From: Bacteroidales bacterium
Lineage (GTDB): Bacteria > Bacteroidota > Bacteroidia > Bacteroidales > F082
Length of the DNA stretch: 64,000 nucleotides
Assembly (NCBI GenBank): GCA_017538795.1
Contig: JAFYIE010000030.1
Coordinates: 33,326 to 97,325 of the forward strand
Reading direction: 5' to 3'
The position numbers and the translations under genes were made by a program. Each line of letters begins with the position of its first letter. Position 1 is the stretch's first letter. Positions 26,044 through 34,107 of the stretch are shown piece by piece. Below the pieces are notes generated by a model, which was given only the letters and a program-made list of their open reading frames with translations, had not been told where the DNA came from and did not search any database.

Positions 26044-26805
26044 ATGCACATCTCTGTCGTCATAATCACTCATAACGAGGAGCGTAACATCCTTCGGTGC
26101 CTCAACTCAGTGCAAGATGTTGCAGATGAGATAGTTGTGGTCGATTCAGGCTCCACCGATAAGACCGAGGAAATCTGTAAGTCATTCAACGTGAAGTTTG
26201 TGAAACAGTCGTGGTTGGGCTATTCCGGGCAGAAAAATTTCGCCAACAGCCTCGCCTCCAACGACTGGATTCTCAGCATCGACGCCGACGAGGAACTTTC
26301 CGACGATCTGAAACACTCGATTTTAAAATATAAAAATCAGCATATCCCGCACGATATGGTGTTCAGTATGAACCGATTAACGAATTATTGCGGTCACTGG
26401 ATCCATCACTGCGGCTGGTATCCGGATAGGAAAATCCGCATCTGGAACCGCACCGTCGGACAATGGAAGGGCGAGATTCACGAAACGATAGAGTTTTCAA
26501 CGGAGACGAGAGAAAAAGTGCTCAAAGGCGACCTGAACCACTACTCGTATTATTCAATCGAAGACCATATCCGGCAGGCCGACAAATTCACCACAATCAC
26601 AGCGACAGAGGCATTCAAGAAAGGCAAGCGCTGCGACAGCATTTGGAAGCTTCGCGTGAAAGCGGCGTGGAAGTTCATCCACGACTATTTCTTCGCCTTG
26701 GGCTTCCTCGACGGCTACTACGGCTACGTGGTCTGTAAGATTTCAGCCTTCGCTACCTTCATGAAATACAGCAAGTTACACGAAATGACAAAAGGAAAGA
26801 AATGA
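26044..26805 (+). CDS. Glycosyltransferase family 2 (WaaE/KdtX-like)
   Basis: 253 aa, GT-A fold: ISVVIITHNEERNILRCLNS at the N-terminus, DEIVVVDSGSTDKT (~residues 30-43), and SIDADEELSDDL with the DAD metal motif (~78-90). The middle (GHWIHHCGWYPDRKIRIWNR, then WKGEIHETIEF) is the pattern of the WaaE-type lipopolysaccharide core glucosyltransferases. It probably adds a hexose to lipooligosaccharide or a related surface glycan at the inner membrane. It overlaps the GT9 gene by 4 bp. Confidence 0.88.
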   Translation: MHISVVIITHNEERNILRCLNSVQDVADEIVVVDSGSTDKTEEICKSFNVKFVKQSWLGYSGQKNFANSLASNDWILSIDADEELSDDLKHSILKYKNQHIPHDMVFSMNRLTNYCGHWIHHCGWYPDRKIRIWNRTVGQWKGEIHETIEFSTETREKVLKGDLNHYSYYSIEDHIRQADKFTTITATEAFKKGKRCDSIWKLRVKAAWKFIHDYFFALGFLDGYYGYVVCKISAFATFMKYSKLHEMTKGKK

Positions 26806-27800
26806 GCCAGCAGCGTATCATAATAAGTCGTACCGACAGCATTGGCGACGTGATCCTCACATTGCCAATGGCTTCGTTGCTGAAAAAAGTCATTCCCGAC
26901 TGCACCGTCATTTTCCTTGGCTCATCTTACACAAGAGATATCGTCGCATGCTGCCCCGACGTGGATGAGTTTTATGACTGGAAACAGACCGAACTCGCTG
27001 ACATTCACGCAGATACGATAATTCATGTGCTTCCGCGACCGGAGATTGCGAAAGTGGCGAAAAAAGCGAAGATAAAACTCAGAATCGGCACCACAAACCG
27101 CCTTTACCACTGGTGGACGTGCAACAAGCTTATCAAGCTTTCGCGAAAGAATTCCGACCTGCACGAAGCGCAGCTGAACCTTAAGCTTTTAACGGTTTTT
27201 GAAGGCGTGAAAGATTTGTATTCGCTAGAAGAAGTTGTCGATTTGATGAATTTCAAGTCGGTGAAAGACTCTTGCGATGCGGTTCAATATATTGACAATC
27301 AAAGATTTAACCTGATTTTACACCCAAAATCGAAGGGAAGTGCGAGAGAGTGGGGACTGGATAATTTCAAGAAACTAATCGGTATTTTACCGTCTGAAAA
27401 GTTCAAGATTTTTGTTTGCGGCACCGAAAACGAAGGTGCTATGGTGCGCGACACCTTGCTCGCTGAGTCTCGTGAGAATGTCGTCGACCTCACCGGAAAG
27501 CTCTCGCTGGCCGATTATATCGCTTTCATCGACCATGCCGACGGTCTGATTGCCGCAAGCACAGGCCCTCTGCATATCGCTGCATCGTTGGGAAAACACG
27601 CCATCGGCATATACCCGCCGATTCGCCCGATGCACCCGGGACGCTGGGCTTGCATTGGCAAAAACGCCAAGGTCTTCGTCACCGACAAAGAATGCGAGGA
27701 ATGCCGTAAAACACAGGACTGCCGCTGCATGCGGATGATTGAGCCCGAGATGATAAAATCTTATCTTTTAAACTTGAAAAACACTGACAAACATATATGA
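26802..27800 (+). CDS. Glycosyltransferase family 9 (heptosyltransferase-like)
   Basis: 332 aa, GT-B fold. The N-terminus IIISRTDSIGDVILTLPMA is the classic heptosyltransferase start (R.D.IGD...T.P). The C-terminal domain has ILHPKSKGSAREWGLDNFKKL, LTGKLSLADYIAFIDHADG and the acceptor-site pattern ASTGPLHIAASLGKHAIGIYPP. A Cys-rich stretch near the end (DKECEECRKTQDCRCM) is unusual and might bind a metal. It should transfer heptose or another sugar to lipooligosaccharide core. Coupled on both sides by 4-bp overlaps. Confidence 0.88.
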   Translation: MSQQRIIISRTDSIGDVILTLPMASLLKKVIPDCTVIFLGSSYTRDIVACCPDVDEFYDWKQTELADIHADTIIHVLPRPEIAKVAKKAKIKLRIGTTNRLYHWWTCNKLIKLSRKNSDLHEAQLNLKLLTVFEGVKDLYSLEEVVDLMNFKSVKDSCDAVQYIDNQRFNLILHPKSKGSAREWGLDNFKKLIGILPSEKFKIFVCGTENEGAMVRDTLLAESRENVVDLTGKLSLADYIAFIDHADGLIAASTGPLHIAASLGKHAIGIYPPIRPMHPGRWACIGKNAKVFVTDKECEECRKTQDCRCMRMIEPEMIKSYLLNLKNTDKHI

Positions 27801-28699
27801 TAAGTTTCGAAAAACATAAAAACTCGGAAAAGAAGGACTATTGCTTCTCGATAGTCATCCCGACATGGAATAACCTCAAATATCTTGAGCTTTGCGTCGA
27901 CAGCATCCGCAAAAATTCGGCTTACGAACATCAGATCGTGCTCGCCGTGAACGAAGGTGTCGACGGAACGCGCGAATGGGTTGAAAGTCAAGGATTTGAC
28001 TATATCTATGCCGAGAAAAACATTGGCGTCTGCTATGCCCTGAACGCTTGCCGCGGCCTCATCGCCACTGATTTTATGCTTTACGCCAACGATGACATGT
28101 ATTTCCTTCCTAACTGGGACGTGCCTATCCTTGAAAAGATCAATGAGCTGACTGACAATCAAAGAGATAAGCAAAAATATTTTATGATTTCGAGTACGCT
28201 TATCGAACCTTACGGAAACAACCCTTGCGTGGTGGTGAAAGATTACGGTCACGACATCGAGACGTTTCGTGAGGCTGACTTGATAAAAGACCAGCCGAGC
28301 CTTCATCATGCCGACTGGCGCGGAAGCACATGGCCGCCAAACATCATGCCTGTGGCCTGCTGGGATCTCGTGGGCGGAATGAGCATCGAATATCATCCCG
28401 GCATGGGCTCCGACCCCGACATCTCACGTAAGCTTTGGGAACTCGGAGTGCGCGATTTTATGGGCGTCGGCAGTAGCTTGGTGTATCATTTCGGATGCAA
28501 ATCGACAGGCCGTGTGAAGAAAAACAACGGCAGAAAGACCTTCCTTCTGAAGTGGGGCATCTCTTCAAGGACGTTCAACGACAAATATATCGTGCGCGGT
28601 GCCGACATGTCGACACAGGTGGACGAGGAAAAACTGCCTAAACCTAACGATTTCTCGCAGTTGATAAAACGAATTTTAGCTTGTTTTGGAAATAAATAA
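27797..28699 (+). CDS. Glycosyltransferase family 2
   Basis: 300 aa. GT-A motifs: YCFSIVIPTWNNLKYLELCV, then NIGVCYALNACRGLIATDF and MLYANDDMYFLPNWD, in which NDD replaces the usual DxD. The second half contains HHADWRGSTWPPN and GMGSDPDISRKLWELGVRDF, seen in glycosyltransferases that take sugar nucleotides for surface polysaccharides. Sugar and acceptor cannot be told. It overlaps the upstream gene by 4 bp and is 1 bp from the next start. Confidence 0.85.
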   Translation: MISFEKHKNSEKKDYCFSIVIPTWNNLKYLELCVDSIRKNSAYEHQIVLAVNEGVDGTREWVESQGFDYIYAEKNIGVCYALNACRGLIATDFMLYANDDMYFLPNWDVPILEKINELTDNQRDKQKYFMISSTLIEPYGNNPCVVVKDYGHDIETFREADLIKDQPSLHHADWRGSTWPPNIMPVACWDLVGGMSIEYHPGMGSDPDISRKLWELGVRDFMGVGSSLVYHFGCKSTGRVKKNNGRKTFLLKWGISSRTFNDKYIVRGADMSTQVDEEKLPKPNDFSQLIKRILACFGNK

Positions 28700-28700
28700 C

Positions 28701-30236
28701 ATGAGATTAAAAGAAAAAATATTAGGTCTGTATGACAGAAATCCTCTGGGTTTCATCATTTTAGTCGCCTTCGTGGCGCGACTTTTCGCTGTGCTGTTCT
28801 CGAAAGGCTTCGGCATGCACGACGACCATTTCCTCATCATCGAGTCGTCGAAGTCGTGGATCCTCGGTTTCGATTATAACGACTGGCTGCCTTGGTCGCA
28901 GAACACCGACAACCCTGTCCCGAAAGGCCATAGCCTGTTTTACCCGGGGTTCATGTACGGATTTTTCGCTTTCCTGCAGTTTTTGGGGATAAAATCGCTC
29001 AATGCCCAGATGTATCTCGTACGCCTCATCCACGCCTTGTGGTCGCTGCTCGTTGTCTATTACGGCTACAAAATCACCGAGAAATATACCAATCGCAAGA
29101 TCGCTAACATCGCTGGCTGGACCTTGTCGCTGTTCTTCCTGATGCCTTGGCTGAGCGTTCGTAACCTCGTCGAGATGGTGGCGATACCGTTCCTGATGGC
29201 GGCTACGTGGCTGTATGTCAAGGACGAAACCCCGAAATGGGGCCGCGTGCTCTGGGTCGGCATCCTGCTGGGCATGGCGATGTGCGTGCGCTATCAGGTG
29301 GTGTTCTTCATCGGCGGCTTCGGCCTCGCCCTGCTCATAATGAAACGTTGGCGCGACGCCGTGATAATAGCTTTCGCTGTGATAGTAAGCTTCAGCGTCA
29401 TCCAATGCATCCCCGATATGTTCTTGTGGCACCGTCCGTTTGCCGAGTTTTGGGAGTATGTGTCGTATAACCTCGCGAGCGCGACATCGTATTTCAACCA
29501 GCCTTGGTATAACTATCTCCTTGTGATACTGGGACTTATGCTGCCGCCAATCAGTGTCTTCATCTTCGGCGGATTCCTCTATGAATGGAGAAGATGGATT
29601 CTCTTCCTGCCGTCGTTCTCATTTTTGTTCTTCCACAGCCTCTTCCCGAACAAACAGGAACGCTTCATCTTCACGATTTTCCCGTTCATCATGTTCCTCG
29701 GAATCATGGGAATTTATGATTATTGGCAGAGAAATCCTAATAAATTAAAGTTAAAGAAAATCTTCCGCATTTGCCTTTATATCAGCTTGACAATTAATAT
29801 TATAGCTCTTATCCCGACAACAGTTCACTATTCGAAGAAGGCGAGGGTAGAGGCGATGGTTTATCTCTCGAATTACCCTGAAAGCGAATATTATGTCATC
29901 GAAGGAATGCTGTCGTATGGTGTGAGGATGCCTGTCGAGACATACGCCGACCATCATTTCAAAGGTCATGGCGAGGTGGATAAACAACATTCTTGGGCCG
30001 AGGCGATGGATTTAATCAATGAAAATCAAGTGTCGTTTGTGCTTTTCGAAGGCGAGGAACACCTCGATGAACGTGTTGCCGAAGCCAAAAAATACATCCC
30101 GAATCTCGTTTTCGACGTGAAATGTGAGGAAAGTTTCCTCGACGCTCTGGTGCAGGCTATAAACCCGATAAACGAAAATTACCCGATCATCATCTACAGA
30201 AACGCTGATGTGATCCCTGAAAAGAAAACTAAATAA
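28701..30236 (+). CDS. Integral-membrane glycosyltransferase (GT-C, family 39/ArnT-like)
   Basis: ATG 28701 follows the previous stop by one base; 511 aa. About ten membrane segments; the first lumenal loop holds the acidic motif GMHDDHFLIIESSKSW (~residues 34-49), typical of GT-C enzymes that use polyprenyl-phosphate sugars. The loop DYNDWLPWSQNTDNP and a hydrophilic C-terminal domain (~110 residues, VRMPVETYADHHFKG, then FVLFEGEEHLDERVAEAKKYIP) complete it. It would modify lipid A, O-antigen or glycoproteins on the periplasmic face. The exact class is uncertain. pgk starts 23 bp downstream and may be co-transcribed. Confidence 0.8.
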   Translation: MRLKEKILGLYDRNPLGFIILVAFVARLFAVLFSKGFGMHDDHFLIIESSKSWILGFDYNDWLPWSQNTDNPVPKGHSLFYPGFMYGFFAFLQFLGIKSLNAQMYLVRLIHALWSLLVVYYGYKITEKYTNRKIANIAGWTLSLFFLMPWLSVRNLVEMVAIPFLMAATWLYVKDETPKWGRVLWVGILLGMAMCVRYQVVFFIGGFGLALLIMKRWRDAVIIAFAVIVSFSVIQCIPDMFLWHRPFAEFWEYVSYNLASATSYFNQPWYNYLLVILGLMLPPISVFIFGGFLYEWRRWILFLPSFSFLFFHSLFPNKQERFIFTIFPFIMFLGIMGIYDYWQRNPNKLKLKKIFRICLYISLTINIIALIPTTVHYSKKARVEAMVYLSNYPESEYYVIEGMLSYGVRMPVETYADHHFKGHGEVDKQHSWAEAMDLINENQVSFVLFEGEEHLDERVAEAKKYIPNLVFDVKCEESFLDALVQAINPINENYPIIIYRNADVIPEKKTK

Positions 30237-30259
30237 TTCACACATAAAAATTTAATAAT

Positions 30260-31510
30260 ATGACAAACATCGACAAAGTTAATTTCTCAGGAAAACGCGT
30301 TATCGTTCGCGTTGATTTCAATGTTCCGTTGGACGACAATTTTAACATCACCGACGACACCCGTATGCGCGCTGCAATGCCGACATTGCAGAAAGTGTTG
30401 AAAGACAATGGCATGCTTATCATCATGTCGCATCTCGGCCGTCCGAAAAAGAACCCTGATCCGAAGTATTCGGTCAAACCGCTCGTGAAACATCTCGAGG
30501 AACTCATCGGCAAGAAAGTCATCTTCGTTGACGACTGCATGAAGGCCGCTGAACCTATCAAAGCCATGAAAGCTGGCGAGGTGATGCTTCTCGAAAACCT
30601 CCGTTTTTACGCTGAGGAAGAGGGTAAACCACGTGGCGTGGAAAAAGGCGAGCCTGGCTACGACGAGGCAAAGAAAGAGGTGAAGGCTGCTCAGAAAGAG
30701 TTCACCAAGACCCTCGCTTCATACGCCGACTATTACATCAACGACGCTTTCGGAACAGCACACCGCGCTCATGCTTCGACAGCGCTCATCGCCGACTATT
30801 TCGACGCCGACCACAAGATGTACGGCTACCTCATGGGTAAGGAAGTGGCTGCTGTCGACAAGGTCATGAACGACATCAAACATCCTTTCACCGCTATCAT
30901 GGGCGGCTCGAAGGTGTCAACAAAGATCGAAATCATCGAAAACCTGCTCACAAAGGTCGACAACCTCATCCTTTGCGGCGGCATGACATATACCTTCAAG
31001 AAAGCTCTCGGCGGCAAGATCGGTAACTCAATCTGTGAAGACGACAAGCTCGACCTCGCCCTCGATATCTTGGCAAAAGCTAAAGAAAAAGGCGTGAATT
31101 TGGTGCTAGCCATCGACTGCGTGTGCGGCGACAAGTTCGCTAACGACGCCAACACTCAGTTCGTCGACCCGATGAATATCCCTGAAGGCTGGGAAGGTAT
31201 GGATATCGGTCCTAAGACCCGCGAGCTCTTCGCCAACGTCATCAAAGGCTCGAAAACCATCCTTTGGAACGGTCCTTGCGGCGTGTTTGAGTTTGACACC
31301 TTCGCTGAAGGTTCAAAGGCTATCGCAATGGCTATCGCTGAGGCAACCAAGACAGGCGCATTCTCGCTCATCGGCGGCGGCGACTCAGTGGCTTGCATCA
31401 ACAAGTTCAACCTCGCCGACCAGGTGTCATACGTGTCAACAGGTGGCGGCGCATTGCTCGAAGCTATTGAAGGTAAGGAACTTCCAGGTATCGCAGCTAT
31501 CAAGAAGTAG
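30260..31510 (+). CDS. pgk: Phosphoglycerate kinase
   Basis: Transfers phosphate from 1,3-bisphosphoglycerate to ADP in glycolysis; cytoplasmic. 416 aa, normal length. Motifs: [93 protein letters not shown] and [14 protein letters not shown] palindromic repeat of family A begins 4 bp after the stop and may serve as terminator. Confidence 0.97.
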   Translation: MTNIDKVNFSGKRVIVRVDFNVPLDDNFNITDDTRMRAAMPTLQKVLKDNGMLIIMSHLGRPKKNPDPKYSVKPLVKHLEELIGKKVIFVDDCMKAAEPIKAMKAGEVMLLENLRFYAEEEGKPRGVEKGEPGYDEAKKEVKAAQKEFTKTLASYADYYINDAFGTAHRAHASTALIADYFDADHKMYGYLMGKEVAAVDKVMNDIKHPFTAIMGGSKVSTKIEIIENLLTKVDNLILCGGMTYTFKKALGGKIGNSICEDDKLDLALDILAKAKEKGVNLVLAIDCVCGDKFANDANTQFVDPMNIPEGWEGMDIGPKTRELFANVIKGSKTILWNGPCGVFEFDTFAEGSKAIAMAIAEATKTGAFSLIGGGDSVACINKFNLADQVSYVSTGGGALLEAIEGKELPGIAAIKK

Positions 31511-31514
31511 GCCC

Positions 31515-31592
31515 GTCATTTCGACTGGAGCGGAGCGGAATGGAGAAATCTCCATCAATTGCAGGAGATTTCTCGACTTCGCTCGAAATGAC
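31515..31592. repeat. Palindromic repeat family A, after pgk
   Basis: The shortest clear copy (78 bp): GTCATTTCGA ... AGAAATCTCC, loop ATCAATTGCA, GGAGATTTCT ... TCGAAATGAC. The outer and inner arms are each perfect 10-bp complements, separated by unequal internal loops. Confidence 0.9.
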
Positions 31593-31610
31593 GATTTGAA
31601 TGTTTATTAT

Positions 31611-32951
31611 ATGAAAAAAACACTATTATTTTTAATCGCTATTTTCACAATAGTGATTAATTCTCACGCTCAATGGGTTAGCCCAGGCAACGGCACCACC
31701 TACACCTTCGCTGATCTCGTTGAAATCACCGACGGCGTTGTGACAGTTGGCGAAAACGGCTTCGTTGTCAACGCCGACTTGACAATATCGACTGGTGACG
31801 TGCTTGAAATCGACAATCAAACGTCGAGAGTCGATCTCGCAGAAGTGCTCCTAACTATCAATGGCTCAATGATTTGCACTAACACCACTACCAGAGCCAA
31901 ATTCTACGGGCTGAACGAGACAAACCATTTCAGCATGCGCTTCGAAAACGCTACAAACTGTCTGCTGAAGAAGATGTACTTTACCGACGGCGCCGGCATA
32001 AAAGTCATCGAGTCGGATGTGACTTTCGACGACGTGAAATTCGTTTATTTCACAAGGGATTACAGCAACTCGGTGATCAATATTTTAAACTGCAACCCGA
32101 CTATCAAGGACTGCTACTTCATGCTGAATGAGGGCTCTGCCATCGGCTCGCCGGTCAACGGACAAGCTTCACCTCAGATTTTGAACTGCGACTTTGACAC
32201 CAATGTTAACGGCATCAATGCTCCGCAGATCAATCTTGGACCTGGCGCTGAAGACACGATTCGTATCGTCGGCAATGAGATTTACACCATCATGGCTCAA
32301 TGGTACGTTGGCGGCATCTCCATCGCCGACCTTATGATGGTAGGACAGACGAAGGTGCTTTTGAAAGACAATATCATCCGTGACGGTCGTTACGGCTATA
32401 ACCAGCAGGGAGAGCGTATCTCCTCGGTTATCGTTGGTAATCAATTTATTGACAACAACCACGAGGAAAACCCTATGAATGGCGGCAGCGGCATCTCAAT
32501 CTACGGAAGCTCGGTTACTAACAAAGCTATTCTACGTAACAACTTGATTACAGGCAACTTATGGGGTATCACGGCTATCCAGCAGCATGATATCGACCTT
32601 GGAACCGAAGACGACTGGGGTTACAACGAGATTCACGACAACGGTAACGGTGGCGTGATTTACGACCTTTACAACAACTCGGCCTGCGACCTGATGGCCG
32701 TCGGAAACAAATGGGGCACAACGGTTTACGATGAAATCGAAGCTCACATTTATCACAAAGCCGATGATCCTGGCCTCGGTCTCGTAATGTTCTATCCTTA
32801 CGTCGGAGCTGAAGGAGTTGACGAAATCCCTGCAGAAAACATATTGAAAGACAACCGCGTCTACACCATCGAAGGACGCTGCCTCGGCACGAAATTACCG
32901 GAACACTATAAAGGGGTATATATCCTGAACGGAAAGAAATACATAAAATAG
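31611..32951 (+). CDS. Secreted right-handed beta-helix protein
   Basis: The start is ATG 31611, directly followed by a signal peptide (KTLLFLIAIFTIVINSHAQ); the frame is open further upstream only because it runs through the repeat and out-of-frame pgk. 446 aa. The body is a parallel beta-helix of the pectate-lyase/NosD shape: NCLLKKMYFTDGAGIKVIES, NPTIKDCYFMLNEGSAIGSP, NILNCNPTIKDC, KAILRNNLITGNLWGI, WGYNEIHDNGNGGVIY. The C-terminus (NRVYTIEGRCLG, then YKGVYILNGKKYIK) resembles the short T9SS-associated ending common in Prevotella-like proteins. Surface or secreted; a polysaccharide or adhesion role is possible, no catalytic motif seen. Confidence 0.8.
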   Translation: MKKTLLFLIAIFTIVINSHAQWVSPGNGTTYTFADLVEITDGVVTVGENGFVVNADLTISTGDVLEIDNQTSRVDLAEVLLTINGSMICTNTTTRAKFYGLNETNHFSMRFENATNCLLKKMYFTDGAGIKVIESDVTFDDVKFVYFTRDYSNSVINILNCNPTIKDCYFMLNEGSAIGSPVNGQASPQILNCDFDTNVNGINAPQINLGPGAEDTIRIVGNEIYTIMAQWYVGGISIADLMMVGQTKVLLKDNIIRDGRYGYNQQGERISSVIVGNQFIDNNHEENPMNGGSGISIYGSSVTNKAILRNNLITGNLWGITAIQQHDIDLGTEDDWGYNEIHDNGNGGVIYDLYNNSACDLMAVGNKWGTTVYDEIEAHIYHKADDPGLGLVMFYPYVGAEGVDEIPAENILKDNRVYTIEGRCLGTKLPEHYKGVYILNGKKYIK

Positions 32952-32956
32952 ACCCC

Positions 32957-33074
32957 GTCATTTCGACCGGAGCCGATAGGCGTAGTGGAGAAATCTCCGA
33001 CAAACAGAGTAGTTGCTCAATTGCCGGAGATTTCTCCATTTCGTTTCACTGCGTTACACTTCAGTCGAAATGAC
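32957..33074. repeat. Palindromic repeat family A between convergent genes
   Basis: GTCATTTCGA and TCGAAATGAC arms with inner AGAAATCTCC and GGAGATTTCT. It starts 5 bp after the beta-helix stop and ends 5 bp before the minus-strand peptidase stop, filling the convergent gap. Confidence 0.9.
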
Positions 33075-33079
33075 GATGG

Positions 33080-34081
33080 TTATTCATTGTACACCACCTT
33101 CATCACTACGTTTCCAACCATCTGCAACGTCTTCAAGTCGATTTGCTCGATATTGTCGTTAATCGTGTGCCAGTAAGGGTAGAAGCACGATGTCCTGTCA
33201 TCGTCGCCGACGAGATGGATGATGTCGATGGCCGGGATGCCAGCGTAATGTGTTATGTAAACATGGTCGTCGTTGATAGGGTCGCCTATTTCATTGATGA
33301 AATGTTCGTCGTAGCCCATTTCACGGGCTGTGCGCCACACTCTGTTAAGCACCCATGCCGCATTAGCTTGCGAGTAATATTCTTTCGGAAAACGCGGATT
33401 TGAGGCTCCTACCATGTCGAGCAGGATGCCGTAATATGCCTTGTAACCGTCGACGTGTTGCTTTTTCGACCAATATTGCGAGCCAAGACCCCATGCGAGG
33501 TCGTCGTGAAGGCTCTCATCAGCCCATTTCGGCGCGCCATAGTCTTCCATGTCGAAGAAAATCAAGTCGATACCGATATTGTCATCGATGCGGTGACTTT
33601 TAATAACTCTTGCCATCTCCATCATGATGCCGCAACCCGAGGCACCGTCGTTGGCACCGTCTATAGGTGTCTGCCAGTTCTTCTCATCCGGGTCGTTGTC
33701 GGCGTAAGGCCTTGAGTCCCAATGCGCTGCTATGATGATACGTTTTTTTGCCTGTGGGTTGAACGCCGCGATGATATTTTGTCCGTCGAACACCTTGCCG
33801 TCGTAGACACGCGTTCTGAAATCCTGCACAAACACAGTGTCGGCGTATCTGTTGAGCGTATTCACGAACCACTCGGCGCACTGCTGATGTGCTGGCGTTC
33901 CTGGCACACGCGGACCGAAGTCGCATTGCTTCTTCACGAAATAATATGCCGAGTCGCCGCTGAAAGCCGGAACTTTTACTGTTTTCTTTTCCTGCTTCTG
34001 CGCTGTTTGCTTCGTTTCGTTGCCACTTTCACATGAAATGAAAGCGATTATAATTGCTATTATTACAAATACTTTTTTCAT
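33080..34081 (-). CDS. M28-family lipoprotein peptidase / glutaminyl cyclase-like
   Basis: 333 aa; lipoprotein signal MKKVFVIIAIIIAFISCES with Cys at ~17. The catalytic domain is M28: CDFGPRVPGTPAHQQCAEWF, IIAAHWDSRPYADNDP (H and D ligands), IDGANDGASGCGIMMEMARV (bridging Asp), LIFFDMEDYGAP (general base and metal-ligand Glu/Asp) and a late HYAGIPAIDII. This branch includes zinc aminopeptidases and glutaminyl-peptide cyclotransferases; the DMEDYG pattern leans to the cyclotransferase-like group. It is anchored to a membrane facing the periplasm or cell surface. Confidence 0.85.
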   Translation of the reverse strand: MKKVFVIIAIIIAFISCESGNETKQTAQKQEKKTVKVPAFSGDSAYYFVKKQCDFGPRVPGTPAHQQCAEWFVNTLNRYADTVFVQDFRTRVYDGKVFDGQNIIAAFNPQAKKRIIIAAHWDSRPYADNDPDEKNWQTPIDGANDGASGCGIMMEMARVIKSHRIDDNIGIDLIFFDMEDYGAPKWADESLHDDLAWGLGSQYWSKKQHVDGYKAYYGILLDMVGASNPRFPKEYYSQANAAWVLNRVWRTAREMGYDEHFINEIGDPINDDHVYITHYAGIPAIDIIHLVGDDDRTSCFYPYWHTINDNIEQIDLKTLQMVGNVVMKVVYNE

Positions 34082-34082
34082 A

Positions 34083-34107
34083 ACTAAAGTCTAAAGTCTA
34101 AAGTCTT
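34083..34107. repeat. GTCTAAA tandem repeat
   Basis: Three near-perfect units of CTAAAGT between the peptidase start and the receptor stop (34107 on the minus strand). Confidence 0.7.

Noticed and set aside
31287-31610. Upstream extension of the beta-helix reading frame
   Set aside because: It overlaps the 3' end of pgk out of frame and crosses a palindromic repeat; the signal peptide starts at ATG 31611.
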